DNA of 64,000 bases from Micromonospora alfalfae (GTDB taxonomy: Bacteria > Actinomycetota > Actinomycetes > Mycobacteriales > Micromonosporaceae). The notes under the pieces are model-generated. The model was not told the origin of the DNA, did not search any database, and saw nothing but the letters and a program-made list of their open reading frames with translations. The position numbers were made by a program, and so were the translations under genes. Numbering within the stretch: the stretch's first letter is position 1; the number at the start of each line of letters is the position of its first letter. Positions 48,150 to 56,973 of the stretch are shown here, piece after piece. The DNA is taken from the NCBI RefSeq assembly GCF_022230925.1, contig NZ_JAKKFH010000022.1, positions 53,236-117,235 on the forward strand, written 5' to 3'.

Positions 48150-50051
48150 TCACGTCTGGAGCCAGCGATCAAACCAGGCGCGGGTCCGGCGCAGGACGTC
48201 CAGTTGGTGGTTGCGCTCCCGGATCGAGTGGCCCTCTCTCGGGTAGATCACGAACTCGTGTTCGACGTCGAAGTGCCGCAGCGCCCGGTGCAGGTACACG
48301 GCCTGTCCGAGGGGGACGTTGGTGTCCTCGGCGCCGTGCAGGATGAGCACCGGGGTGCGGATGTTGCTGGCGAAGGAAATTGGGCTGACCGCGTCATGTC
48401 GGTGGGGTCCGATGCCGGACCAGCCGGTGCTGCCACCGAGCGCGGCCTCGAACTGGCCGTTCTCCCCTGTCGCGGCGAGCATGCCCCAGTCCACGATGCC
48501 CGCGCCGACCAGCGCGGCGCGGAAGCGATCGGTCTGGCCGACGGCCCAGGCGGACATGAAGCCGCCGTGGCTCCAGCCGGCGATGCCCAGCCGGTCGGGG
48601 TCGGCGATGCCCTCGGCGATGAGCAGGTCGATGCCGGTCAGGATGTCGGTCCACTCCTGCTGGCCGACCTGGCCGGCGACGCTGGCGGCGAACTGGTGGC
48701 CATGGCCCTGGCCGCCGCGCGCGTTGGGTAACAACACCGCGTAGCCGGCGGCGGCCAACCACTGCGCGCTCGGGAACCAGAACAACTGGCAACGATCGGC
48801 GTAGCGATCGTAGGGGCCTCCGTGCACGATCGTGACCAGCGGGAACGGACCCTCCGACGCGGTCCTGCCGACCGGCAGGACGAGCAGGCCGTCCAGGTCG
48901 AGGCCGTCGGCGGCGCGGTAGGCCAGCGGTTGTTGCGTGCCGAGTACGACGTCGTCCAGTTCGGGCCGGGTGTTGGTGATTCTTCGCAGCGGCCCGGTTG
49001 GCGCTCCAATGTGAACGTTCGGGGGCTGATAGCGGGTGCCGGTAAGCACCGCGATCTCGTCGCCGGCGGGGGTGGCGGTGAGGTTGTCGAGGCGTCCCGG
49101 GTGGTGCGACAGGGTCGTCAGGTCGGCGGGGTCGAGCCGGGCCACTGTCGTGTTCAAGCCGTCGGCGAACACCACCAGCGGGGCTGCACCGGTCTGGCAG
49201 AGTTCGGTGGGGCACATCGAGAGCCCAGCGGTGCGGTTGCGCAGGACACGGCTGCGCACGGCCAGATCGAACACGGCGGTGCCGGCCTGCAGCACCGGTG
49301 GGGTGAGCGCGAGGTAACCGAGGTGCCAACCGTCCTCGCCCGGCCACCAGGCCAGCGATCGTGCGTCGACCTCGACCGGTCCGAGGTCCTCGGCAGTCCC
49401 CGTGGTGGGATCGAACAGGTGCAGTCGGCCGGTGGGCGGGCCGTGGTCGTTGTCGGCGCTGGCCCAGGTCAGCACGGCAAGTGGGCCGCCGTCGGGACGT
49501 TGCCGCATTTCCACCACGTGCCGGTCAGCGAACACCTGCGGGGTGGCGACCCGGCCGGTGCGCAGGTCGAGCAGGCGCAACCGGGCACGTGGTTCGCGCT
49601 CGCCGACGACAATGACGTCGTCGCGGTCCCGGGCGCGGCGCGCGTCCTGCTCGGTGGGTTCGTCCTCGGCGAGCAGCGCGACAAGGTTGGGGTCGATGAG
49701 CGGCAGGTGATCGATGACGCCGGCGGGCCAGCTGGTCAACGTGGTCATCGTGCCGTCGGCGGGGGTGAGCCCGTGCAGTTGCGGGGTACCGCGGTCGGCG
49801 CTGTCGGACAGGAAGAACAGCGCCTCCGAGTCGGCCGACCAGCGTGGCAGGGATTCGGTTGCAGTGTCGGCGGTCGCCCGGCGTGACGCGACGGCGCCAT
49901 CGGTGTGTACGAGCCAGAGTTCGGTGTCGAGGTGGTCACCGGTGCGGCTGGTGGGGGCGAGGACGTAGCAGAGCAGGCGCCCGTTCGGGGCGAGCGCCGG
50001 GGTCTGCGGAGCGCAGCCATCGACCACGAGCTCGGCGGTCAGACCTCTCAT
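48150..50051 (-). CDS. S9 family (prolyl oligopeptidase-like) serine peptidase
   Basis: A 633-residue protein. The N-terminal half has a beta-propeller of repeated strands (SLPRWSADSEALFFLSD, then LAVLTWASADNDHG). The C-terminal alpha/beta hydrolase domain (about 390-633) has the nucleophile in GWSHGGF, the Asp in HGAEDTNVP and the His in EGHSIRER. PYDRYADRCQLFWFPSAQWLA is typical of dipeptidyl/acyl aminopeptidases. ATG at 50051 with an AGACTC box suggests a leaderless start. It probably trims peptides in the cytoplasm; no signal peptide. Confidence 0.92.
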   Translation of the reverse strand: MRGLTAELVVDGCAPQTPALAPNGRLLCYVLAPTSRTGDHLDTELWLVHTDGAVASRRATADTATESLPRWSADSEALFFLSDSADRGTPQLHGLTPADGTMTTLTSWPAGVIDHLPLIDPNLVALLAEDEPTEQDARRARDRDDVIVVGEREPRARLRLLDLRTGRVATPQVFADRHVVEMRQRPDGGPLAVLTWASADNDHGPPTGRLHLFDPTTGTAEDLGPVEVDARSLAWWPGEDGWHLGYLALTPPVLQAGTAVFDLAVRSRVLRNRTAGLSMCPTELCQTGAAPLVVFADGLNTTVARLDPADLTTLSHHPGRLDNLTATPAGDEIAVLTGTRYQPPNVHIGAPTGPLRRITNTRPELDDVVLGTQQPLAYRAADGLDLDGLLVLPVGRTASEGPFPLVTIVHGGPYDRYADRCQLFWFPSAQWLAAAGYAVLLPNARGGQGHGHQFAASVAGQVGQQEWTDILTGIDLLIAEGIADPDRLGIAGWSHGGFMSAWAVGQTDRFRAALVGAGIVDWGMLAATGENGQFEAALGGSTGWSGIGPHRHDAVSPISFASNIRTPVLILHGAEDTNVPLGQAVYLHRALRHFDVEHEFVIYPREGHSIRERNHQLDVLRRTRAWFDRWLQT

Positions 50052-50265
50052 GCGATGAGTCTGCCAGCAGGCACAGAACACCATGCGATGGAGCCTTCTT
50101 GCTGGTTCGACGCACTGGCGATTTTCCGTTGCGAGTGGCGAGGCATGATGTCGTCATGGACGCACGCGACCTGCCAGCCATGGCGAGAGTGAGAACGGCT
50201 CGCCGCCGGCTCTGCCGGACGTCTCCCGCAGCCGGGGCACGTTGGTGTCGGACCAGCGTGACCCT

Positions 50266-51054
50266 ATGTTCTCGGTAGAGGAACGCGACCTGATCCAGCG
50301 GCGGCTGCTGCATCTGGCGGAACAGGACCCGGGTGTCGTCGCCGCCGCGATCACCGGGTCGCACGCCACGAACGATGAGGATCGCTGGTCGGACATCGAT
50401 CTGGCCTTCGGGGTCAGCGACCCGCTCGACGCCGTCATGGGTCGATGGACGCAGCAGATGTATCAGGACTTCGCGGCGGTCCACCACTGGGATCTGACGT
50501 CCGGGTCGGCGATCTACCGGGTGTTCCTGCTGCCTCATTGCCTGGAGGTCGACCTCTCGTTCAGCCCGGAAGTCGAGTTCGGGCCGCGAGGCCCGAGTTG
50601 GCGACTCATATTCGGGCGAGCCACGCCACCCCGGGCCTCCGCGCCGAGCGGTCACGACGGCACGGCCGGCCTGGCGTGGCACCACGCGCTGCACGCACGG
50701 ATCAGCATCGAACGAGGCAGATACTGGCAGGCGGAGCACTGGATCAGCGCCATGCGCGCTCAGACAATCGCCCTCGCCTGCCAGCGACTGGGCCACCCCA
50801 CCAGCTACGCCAAAGGCGCTCACCTACTACCCCCCGACATCACCGGCCCGCTCGAAACGACCCTGGTCCGTTCCACTGATGAGACCGAGTTACGCCGTGC
50901 CCTCGCGGCCGCCGCAACGGCCCTGACCGCGGAACTCACCCGCACGGACCCGACCCTGGCCGATCGGCTGCACCCGATTCTCAGCGAACTCACCGCGATC
51001 GATCGGCAGCCACGAAGCAGCAGGCCACAGACCGAGTTGCCTCAGGAACACTGA
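50266..51054 (+). CDS. Nucleotidyltransferase domain protein (aminoglycoside adenylyltransferase-like)
   Basis: A 262-residue protein. The Pol-beta-type motif GSHATNDEDRWSDIDLAFG has the catalytic GS and DxD-like acidic pair. The C-terminal part is helical with AWHHALHARISIERGRYWQAEHWISAMRAQTIAL. Family members adenylylate aminoglycosides or regulate toxin systems. The start is uncertain: ATG 50266, GTG 50245 or TTG 50242; a ribosome site is not clear. Upstream, 50052-50265 shows no gene. Confidence 0.82.
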   Translation: MFSVEERDLIQRRLLHLAEQDPGVVAAAITGSHATNDEDRWSDIDLAFGVSDPLDAVMGRWTQQMYQDFAAVHHWDLTSGSAIYRVFLLPHCLEVDLSFSPEVEFGPRGPSWRLIFGRATPPRASAPSGHDGTAGLAWHHALHARISIERGRYWQAEHWISAMRAQTIALACQRLGHPTSYAKGAHLLPPDITGPLETTLVRSTDETELRRALAAAATALTAELTRTDPTLADRLHPILSELTAIDRQPRSSRPQTELPQEH

Positions 51055-51177
51055 GACTTCGACCGTCCACGTCCCATGCGCTGCGGCACCGCAAGCCGTC
51101 GGTGGAGCACGGTCAGCAGCGATTACCTCGACCTTGTGGTGAGCGGTGAAGCTCACCAGGGTGTCGGGCGGCAGCGA

Positions 51178-51225
51178 GGTCTCCCCCTTCCGGGCCGTAG
51201 CCGAAAGCCCGGACGGGGGAAGACC
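51178..51225. terminator. Strong hairpin downstream of the FAD monooxygenase
   Basis: Arms at 51178-51195 (GGTCTCCCCCTTCCGGGC) and 51207-51225 are close complements around an 11-nt loop. It is placed 35 bp after the stop of the flavin monooxygenase on the minus strand and between it and the convergent nucleotidyltransferase gene. Confidence 0.78.
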
Positions 51226-51259
51226 ACGACCCGTTCCGCACCTGGTCGCCGGCCTGAGA

Positions 51260-52801
51260 TCAGTGGACGGGCTCGCCGAACCAGCGGGAGAGGTGCTCGT
51301 CCAGGTCCTGCTGATCATCACCGACCCAGGCGATGTGCCCGTCGGGGCGCAAAAGAACACAGGAGACGTCCAGCTCAGCGGTGGCATCCGCCAGGTGATC
51401 GACCCGGTCTGACCAGCCGCCGACGGTCAGGCGTTCGGTGCGATCCAGCAGCAGACCGCGTCCACGGTGCAGCAGACCGTAGAGATGGCCCTGTTTCACA
51501 GCGATGTCAGGCACCCGACGACCGAGTAGGTCGGGCCCAGCGCCGAAGTCGTAGCGGATACCGATTGCGGTGATCTTCTTCAACAGATGCAGGTTCACCT
51601 CGTCGAAGTCCATCAGCTCGGTGAGCAGCCTCCGCAGGGCCTGTGCGCCCGGTTCGGTGGACAACAGCTCCGTCTGGGCTCGGGTGTTGTCCAGCACCTC
51701 AGCGGCGACCGGCCGGCGTTCGGCCTGGTAGGTGTCCAGCAGGGCCGGCGGCGCCCAACGACGGATCCGCGCGGCGAGTTTCCAGCCGAGGTTGACTGCG
51801 TCCTGAACGCCGAGGTTGAGGCCCTGTCCGCCGATGGGCGGATGGATGTGCGCCGCGTCGCCGGCCAACAGCACTCGCCCGACCCGATAATGGTCGGCCA
51901 GTCGGGTCGCGTCGCCGAAGCGGGACAACCAGCGCGGCGAGTGCACGCCGAAGTCGGTCCCGGCGATGGCGCGCAACTGGCGCTTGAAATCATCGAGGGT
52001 GGGCGGTTCGGCGCGGTCACTGACGCCGGCCGCGGGCACCAGGACGCTGTAAACGTCAGCGCCTGCTGGCCGGAGCCAGAATCGTTGGTGGGTTTCGCGG
52101 ATCTCGGCGACCTTGGCGGCGATCTCCTCCGGCGGCACGCCCGCTTCCATCTCGCCCATCAGGCTCTCGGTCCGTGCGGGCTCGCCGGGGAACCCGACGC
52201 CGAGCAGTTTGCGCACCGTGCTGCGCCCGCCGTCACAGCCGACGAGGTAGCGCGAGCGCAGCTGTTCCCCGTCGGCCAACTCGACGGTGACGCCCTCGTC
52301 GTCCTGCGCGAGGCCGGTGACGGCGCAACCACGCCGGACCTGCGCACCCAGTTCGGTGGCGTGTTCTTCGAGCAGACGTTCGATGACGGGCTGCGGGATA
52401 CCCAGCAGGTAGGCGTACCGGGAATCCAGGCCGCGGGGTGCGGGCTTGGCGATGGCGGCGAAGTAGGCGCTGGCCGGACGCTGCCGCCCGTGCGGGAGGA
52501 TGCGTTCCAGCAGCCCGCGCATCGCCATCAGCTCGAGACTGCGGATGTGCAGGCCGACGATGCGCACGGCCGACACCGGCTCGGTCTCCTTCTCCAGAAC
52601 GAGGACCCGTACGTCGTGTAGTCGCAGTTCGGCGGCGAGCATCGCGCCGGTCGGCCCACAGCCGGCGATGATCACGTCGTATCTGCCGGGCGCGCGATCG
52701 GTGTGCGGGTCCGATGGAGCGGGGCTGACATCGCTCACTGTGGAGTCGCGCTCGACCGGATCGGTCGACGACGGCTCGGCGGTGAAGTGCGCAGAGTGCA
52801 T
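51260..52801 (-). CDS. FAD-dependent monooxygenase, rifampicin monooxygenase (Rox)-like
   Basis: A 513-residue class A flavin monooxygenase. The FAD motif is AGCGPTGAMLAAEL (Gly47-Gly52 region), the DG motif is LVGCDGGRSTVRKLLGV, and the GD motif is LLAGDAAHIHPPIGGQGLNLG. The long AGTDFGVHSPRWLSRFGDATRL stretch and the C-terminal PDGHIAWVGDDQQDL closely resemble rifampicin monooxygenases such as Streptomyces Rox. It would hydroxylate an aromatic antibiotic. A 40-residue N-terminal extension is present. A leader ORF and hairpin precede it, and a TetR gene lies upstream on the same strand. Confidence 0.87.
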   Translation of the reverse strand: MHSAHFTAEPSSTDPVERDSTVSDVSPAPSDPHTDRAPGRYDVIIAGCGPTGAMLAAELRLHDVRVLVLEKETEPVSAVRIVGLHIRSLELMAMRGLLERILPHGRQRPASAYFAAIAKPAPRGLDSRYAYLLGIPQPVIERLLEEHATELGAQVRRGCAVTGLAQDDEGVTVELADGEQLRSRYLVGCDGGRSTVRKLLGVGFPGEPARTESLMGEMEAGVPPEEIAAKVAEIRETHQRFWLRPAGADVYSVLVPAAGVSDRAEPPTLDDFKRQLRAIAGTDFGVHSPRWLSRFGDATRLADHYRVGRVLLAGDAAHIHPPIGGQGLNLGVQDAVNLGWKLAARIRRWAPPALLDTYQAERRPVAAEVLDNTRAQTELLSTEPGAQALRRLLTELMDFDEVNLHLLKKITAIGIRYDFGAGPDLLGRRVPDIAVKQGHLYGLLHRGRGLLLDRTERLTVGGWSDRVDHLADATAELDVSCVLLRPDGHIAWVGDDQQDLDEHLSRWFGEPVH

Positions 52802-52814
52802 AGGTGCTGCCTTT

Positions 52815-52844
52815 CGGGAGTGCCGTGTTGGCAGGGCGCTCCCG
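52815..52844 (-). promoter_or_regulatory. Hairpin in front of the monooxygenase start
   Basis: CGGGAGTGCC (52815-52824) pairs with GGCA (52830-52833) and CTCCCG (52839-52844), with a 5-nt loop and a 5-nt bulge. On the minus strand its 3' arm abuts the GAAAGG ribosome site of the monooxygenase. With the leader ORF just upstream, this looks like an attenuator or ribosome-site occluding stem. Confidence 0.68.
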
Positions 52845-52851
52845 GCGACAC

Positions 52852-52911
52852 CTACGTCAATCGCCCGACCGGGACGGCAGGGGGGAGCACCCACATCGCT
52901 ACAACGTTCAT
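52852..52911 (-). CDS. Probable leader peptide of the monooxygenase
   Basis: A 19-codon ORF encoding MNVVAMWVLPPAVPVGRLT. It has an excellent ribosome site, GAGGAGGTGA, eight bases before the ATG (52911-52909), far better than the 3' gene's. It ends at TAG 52854-52852, followed by a stem-loop and then the monooxygenase ATG at 52801. The layout is that of regulatory leader peptides that control a downstream resistance gene by ribosome stalling or coupling. The residue composition has no run of one amino acid. It is too short to be confident it is translated. Confidence 0.6.
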   Translation of the reverse strand: MNVVAMWVLPPAVPVGRLT

Positions 52912-52998
52912 GGGTCTCACCTCCTCGGGCCGTGTCGCGGTCACCTGCAACCTATCTCCCCCGGCGTGATCCCGTCGACTTGTTTCTCCGCCAGGTGA

Positions 52999-53712
52999 TC
53001 ATGGTGCTCGGTGGGTCAGTGATCGGTGCAGCCACTCGGCCATCAGCGCGCGTTCGGCGGCGGTGAGCCCCGGGAGGTCGGGCAGCACCGTCGCGAAGGT
53101 CACCGCGACAGCGTTCGCGGTGGTGTCGGGGGTCGCCGGAGTCGTGGTCAGGATGCTGGTGAGCACGGCATCGAGCATGGCCTCGCCCAGACCGAGGTCG
53201 CGCTGGTCGGCGGGCATTCCCAGCAGGGTGAGGATGGTGCCGTTGCCCGCCGAGTGGATCATCAGGAGCGCGCGCTGCTCGTCGACCCGGAGCAGGCCGG
53301 CCGCGGCGAGTCGCCGGACGCGGCGGCGGAGCACGTCGAGGCCGGCGACAGTCGCCGGCGAGGGTGCGCCGCTCCCCCGGGCGGCGATCAGCGCGTACAG
53401 CTCGGGGTTTGTCAGGCCGAACTCCACGTGCGCGCGCCATCCGGAGCGCAGGCCCGCGACCGGCTCGCCCGTCTCGACGTCCGCTGCGACCGATTTACCG
53501 CTGACATAACTGGCCATGACGTGCTCGGCGACGGCGTCGATGAGACCGTCCTTGTCGCCGAACAGGCGATAGATGGTGGGTGCCTGCACACCGGCGGCCT
53601 GGGCGACGGCGCGTGTCGTGACCGCGTTCGCACCCTTCTCGCGCAGCAGTTGGGTCGCCGCCGCGACGATGCCCGCACGGACGTCGTCGCGGGTGTCCTG
53701 CGTCGTCACCAT
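52999..53712 (-). CDS. TetR/AcrR family transcriptional regulator
   Basis: A 237-residue regulator. AGIVAAATQLLREKGANAVTTRAVAQAAGVQAPTIYRLFGDKDGLIDAVAEHVM is the TetR helix-turn-helix. The C-terminal helical domain has LTNPELYALIAARGSG and MLDAVLTSILTT. It is divergent from an NAD(P)-binding protein gene and upstream of the monooxygenase on the same strand, so it could control both. Dyads are found in its 86-bp promoter gap. Confidence 0.92.
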   Translation of the reverse strand: MVTTQDTRDDVRAGIVAAATQLLREKGANAVTTRAVAQAAGVQAPTIYRLFGDKDGLIDAVAEHVMASYVSGKSVAADVETGEPVAGLRSGWRAHVEFGLTNPELYALIAARGSGAPSPATVAGLDVLRRRVRRLAAAGLLRVDEQRALLMIHSAGNGTILTLLGMPADQRDLGLGEAMLDAVLTSILTTTPATPDTTANAVAVTFATVLPDLPGLTAAERALMAEWLHRSLTHRAP

Positions 53713-53722
53713 GGACCAATGC

Positions 53723-53787
53723 TAACAGCGCCTTGTTATCTCTGGAATATCAGTGCTAACGTTCCCGCCGTAACGCCGATAACAAGG
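53723..53787. promoter_or_regulatory. TetR operator region between divergent genes
   Basis: TAACA (53723-53727) and TGTTA (53734-53738) form a 16-bp dyad. A longer pair, CCTTGTTATC (53731-53740) and GATAACAAGG (53778-53787), are exact complements 37 bp apart, each holding a TTGTTA or TAACAA half-site. The region spans the gap between the TetR start and the NAD(P)-binding protein start, so binding would affect both. Confidence 0.72.
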
Positions 53788-53798
53788 GAGTGTTCATC

Positions 53799-54662
53799 AT
53801 GTTCGTCGTCACCGGTGCCACTGGTCAGCTCGGGTCCCAGATCGTCGACCGGCTGCTCGACCGGCTACCACCCGACGCCGTGGGCGTGAGCGTGCGCGAC
53901 GTCGACAGGGCCGCCGGCCTCGCGGAGCGTGGGGTTCGGGTGCGCGCCGGAGACTTCACCGACCCGGCCACCCTGGAGCACGCCTTCGCGGGTGCCGACA
54001 AGGTTCTCGTCGTGTCCGCCTCCATCCGCGGCCACGCCGCGATCGCCGCGAACCGCGCCGCCATCGACGCCGCCCGCGCCGCGGGAGCGAACCGAATCCT
54101 GTACACCAGCCACCAGGCCGCCTCCCGGGTCTCGCTCTTCGCCGCCCAGCCAACCCACGCCGCGACCGAGGAGCACCTGGCCGGGTTGGGGGTTCCCTTC
54201 ACCGCCCTGCGCAACGGGTTCTACGCAAGCACACTCAGCCTCTCCATCGGCACGGCGCTGGAGACCGGTCAACTCGTGGCGCCGGCGGACGGCCCGGTGT
54301 CCTGGACCGCACATGCCGACCTGGCCGAGGCCGCAGCCGTCGCCCTCACCGAGGACGGCGTACTCGACGGGGTCACGGCTCCGCTGACCGCGCCGGAGAT
54401 GCTCGACCTCGAAGCGGTGGCCGCCATCCTCAGCGACATCACGGGCCGTACCGTCGAACGTGTCGTCGCGGATGACGACGAGTGGCGGGCGTCCGCCATC
54501 GCCCGAGGCATGCCCGAGTCGGCGGCCGACTTCACTCTCGGCATGTACCGCGCGGCGCGCGCAAAGGAGTTCGCCGTAACCGATCCGACGCTGGAGACAG
54601 TCATCGGCCACCGCCCGACCCCGGTTCGCGCGGTGCTCGAGACCATCGTCGCCCAACGATGA
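53799..54662 (+). CDS. NAD(P)-binding oxidoreductase (QorB/NmrA-like)
   Basis: A 287-residue atypical SDR. The cofactor motif is VVTGATGQLGSQIVDRLL and the next region is VRAGDFTDPATLEHAFAGADKVLVVSAS. ILYTSHQAASRVSLFAAQPTHAATEEHLAGLGVPFTALRNGFYAST matches quinone oxidoreductase 2 (QOR2) proteins. It should use NADPH to reduce quinone-like substrates. AAGGGAG 8 nt before the ATG at 53799 sets the start. A TetR gene is divergent. Confidence 0.9.
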   Translation: MFVVTGATGQLGSQIVDRLLDRLPPDAVGVSVRDVDRAAGLAERGVRVRAGDFTDPATLEHAFAGADKVLVVSASIRGHAAIAANRAAIDAARAAGANRILYTSHQAASRVSLFAAQPTHAATEEHLAGLGVPFTALRNGFYASTLSLSIGTALETGQLVAPADGPVSWTAHADLAEAAAVALTEDGVLDGVTAPLTAPEMLDLEAVAAILSDITGRTVERVVADDDEWRASAIARGMPESAADFTLGMYRAARAKEFAVTDPTLETVIGHRPTPVRAVLETIVAQR

Positions 54663-54818
54663 GGACCCGTCCCGGCCCAGGGGGTCGTCAGCGCAGCATC
54701 GCCCGGGTCATCCGACGGGTGGCGACGTACATCGCGGCGAGCAGGGCGCCGAGGGGCCCAGCCCTTACGCCGGCGCGGATTTGACCCTCGACCGGGTTGA
54801 GGCCCAACCATCGGCGAC

Positions 54819-55295
54819 ATGACCGACCACGCGACCGCCGACAGCACAATGACCCGCATCATCGAGGCCGTGCAGCTCGGCCAGAGCGGCGCGCCTGACC
54901 GGGCGCGTGAGCTGCTCACCGCCTTGTGGGACGAACTCGGCCCCACCGGCGACGCCCTGCACCGCTGCACCCTGGCGCATTACCTCGCCGACCTTCAGGA
55001 CACCACCGAGGCGGAGCTGACCTGGGACGAACGTGCCCTGGCCGCCGTGTCCGACCTGACCGACGAACGCGCCCAGCGGTATCTGCCCTCGCTCCAGGTC
55101 CAGGCGTTCCTGCCGTCGCTGTACCTCAACCTGGCCGACTGCCACCGCCGCCTGGGCAACGCCGGTGTGGCCCGGGAGCACCTCGCCCGAGCCCGCGAAC
55201 ACCTGCTGCTGCTACCGGACGACCCGTACGGCGAGAGCATCCGCGCCGCGGTCCGGGACTTCGTCGAGGACGATCCGACCGACCGCCGACGGTAG
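54819..55295 (+). CDS. Hypothetical TPR-like helical protein
   Basis: A 158-residue all-helical protein. Repeat-like helices such as LGQSGAPDRARELLTALWDELG and YLNLADCHRRLGNAGVAREHLARAREHL have TPR consensus features. No enzyme motif. It is followed after 12 bp by the convergent AraC gene. A weak start: ATG at 54819 with CGGCGAC upstream. No obvious operon partner. Confidence 0.72.
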   Translation: MTDHATADSTMTRIIEAVQLGQSGAPDRARELLTALWDELGPTGDALHRCTLAHYLADLQDTTEAELTWDERALAAVSDLTDERAQRYLPSLQVQAFLPSLYLNLADCHRRLGNAGVAREHLARAREHLLLLPDDPYGESIRAAVRDFVEDDPTDRRR

Positions 55296-55307
55296 CGGTC
55301 GGTCGGG

Positions 55308-56291
55308 TCACCGGCCCTGGCGTGCGACGCCCGCGCGGTACTCCTGCGGCGAACGTCCGTAGTGGGCACGGAAGAGGCGGCTGAAGTGGGCCTTGTCCGG
55401 AAAACCCCAACGGGCGGCGATGGTGTGGATCGGCTGCCGCAGCAGCGGGTTGCCGAGATCACGCCGGCACTGCTCCAGGCGCTTGGTGCGGATGAGTTCG
55501 GCAACGGTCGTCGCCTCCGCCTCGAACAGGCGGTGCAGCGACCGCGGCGAGATGTGGTGGGCGGCGGCGACGCTGCGAGGGGTGAGTTCGTCGCTGTCGA
55601 GGTGGCGGTCGATGAAATCGACGATCCGGGCCCGCAGTGCGGTGTGCCGCGCCTCCGGTGACAGGGTGTCCTCGATGTCGAGGTACTGAGCGAGCGCGGC
55701 AGTGAGCAGGTCCACCGCCACCCCGCCCAGGATCTCGGCCTGGGCCGGCTCGAACTGCTCCGGGTGTGCCGCGATGCTGCGCAGGTGGTGGACCAACAGC
55801 CCGCCGACGCCCAGATGCGACGGTATCGGCGTGGCCAGTAGGCGGCGGAGCCGGTCCGAGGCCAGTGGCAGCGCCGCGTGCGGTATCTGCACGGTGATCG
55901 TGGTGGCGAGTCCAGGGCCGTCCGCGTAGTGCCGGGCGACGTGCGGCCGCGCGGTGTCCAACAGCGTGAACTGGTTGGCGGCTTCCAGCGTGGACTCGGT
56001 GCGGTCCTGGATCAACGTGCTGCGTCCCGTCAGTGGGAGCGCGAGTTGGTACACATCCCCCTCGGCGCGGCGGACGAGTCTCGTCGGCCGGATCGAGTCC
56101 AGCGACGGGTAGCGCAGCGAGGTCATCCGAATGCGGCCGAGATCGATGGCCTGCGCGTAGGCCACGAAATTGTCCAGGTGGCCGCTGCTGATGTGCGCTG
56201 GCGCCGTCTCCTGGGCGACCAGGGCATACCAGAACGCGAACCGGTCCGCCGGGGGCAACACAGTCGTGTCCACCACCATGTTGGGCAACAT
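55308..56291 (-). CDS. AraC family transcriptional regulator
   Basis: A 327-residue regulator. The N-terminal half is an AraC-binding-like domain (DRFAFWYALVAQETAPAHISS...RLVRRAEGDVYQLALPLTGRSTLIQ). The C-terminal HTH_18 domain is LTPRSVAAAHHISPRSLHRLFEAEATTVAELIRTKRLEQCRRDL, with HTIAARWGFPDKAHFSRLFRAHYGRSPQEYR. GGGAGG upstream favours the ATG at 56291. It is divergent from an MDMPI/DinB-type protein. Target and inducer unknown. Confidence 0.93.
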   Translation of the reverse strand: MLPNMVVDTTVLPPADRFAFWYALVAQETAPAHISSGHLDNFVAYAQAIDLGRIRMTSLRYPSLDSIRPTRLVRRAEGDVYQLALPLTGRSTLIQDRTESTLEAANQFTLLDTARPHVARHYADGPGLATTITVQIPHAALPLASDRLRRLLATPIPSHLGVGGLLVHHLRSIAAHPEQFEPAQAEILGGVAVDLLTAALAQYLDIEDTLSPEARHTALRARIVDFIDRHLDSDELTPRSVAAAHHISPRSLHRLFEAEATTVAELIRTKRLEQCRRDLGNPLLRQPIHTIAARWGFPDKAHFSRLFRAHYGRSPQEYRAGVARQGR

Positions 56292-56394
56292 TCCGCTCGC
56301 CTCCCCCCACATGCGAGGATGGATTCTTGCATGCCTCGATGCCCATTACCCACGACGAGATTCCCACGCCCGGTGCTGCCCGGTGGGTTGGCGA

Positions 56395-56970
56395 ATGTCG
56401 GCGGTGACCGGCGCCGACGTGCGGGAGGCGGCCGAGGAGATGACCCGGGTGCTGCTGCCACACCGGGAACGCGACTGGTCGGCGCCGGCCGGCTCGCTGA
56501 GCTGGAGCTGCTGGACCACCGCGGCGCACGTCGCGCACGACCTCCTCGCGTACGCGGGGCAGGTCACCGGCCGTCCGGATGACGGCTATCTCCCGTACGA
56601 CCTGCGGGTCTCCACCGAGGCGAGCCCGACGCAGGTGCTCACAGTGGTGCGGGCCTGCGCCGGTCTGCTCGCCGCCGCCGTCGACGCGGCCCCGTCTGAC
56701 ACGCGCGCCTGGCACTGGGGCCCGTGCGATCCGACCGGGTTCGCCGCCATGGGTGTGGCCGAGACCCTGCTGCACACGTACGACATCACCCTCGGCCTCG
56801 GTGTGCGGTGGCAGCCGCCGCAGCGGTTGAGCGCGCTGGTGCTGCACCGACTCTTCCCGGATGCCCCGCCCGGGGCGGTACCCGAGGTGCTGCTCTGGTT
56901 GACCGGGCGCGGTGAGCTGCCGGGTCGGGACCGGCGCACGTCCTGGAGTTGGCACGCCAGGGTGGACTGA
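56395..56970 (+). CDS. Maleylpyruvate isomerase/DinB-type mycothiol-dependent protein
   Basis: A 191-residue helical protein with the MDMPI N-terminal fold: DWSAPAGSLSWSCWTTAAHVAHDLLAYAGQVTGRPDDG, and later MGVAETLLHTYDITLGLG with metal-ligand histidines. Such proteins use mycothiol in actinomycetes. A C-terminal LLWLTGRGELPGRDR is conserved. It is transcribed away from the AraC gene and convergent with an acetyltransferase gene. Substrate unknown. Confidence 0.82.
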   Translation: MSAVTGADVREAAEEMTRVLLPHRERDWSAPAGSLSWSCWTTAAHVAHDLLAYAGQVTGRPDDGYLPYDLRVSTEASPTQVLTVVRACAGLLAAAVDAAPSDTRAWHWGPCDPTGFAAMGVAETLLHTYDITLGLGVRWQPPQRLSALVLHRLFPDAPPGAVPEVLLWLTGRGELPGRDRRTSWSWHARVD

Positions 56971-56973
56971 CGA

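Noticed and set aside
50156..50278. Possible 40-residue gene upstream of the nucleotidyltransferase
   Set aside because: No ribosome site, Arg-rich shadow-like composition and no recognised sequence; it may overlap the true start region of the neighbour.
50890..51387. Minus-strand 165-residue frame beyond the monooxygenase
   Set aside because: It overlaps the end of the nucleotidyltransferase gene and a strong hairpin and shows no family features.
52802..52998. Rifamycin-associated element upstream of the monooxygenase
   Set aside because: No clear GGGCTTG-type palindrome was found in the gap; only the leader ORF and hairpin are visible.
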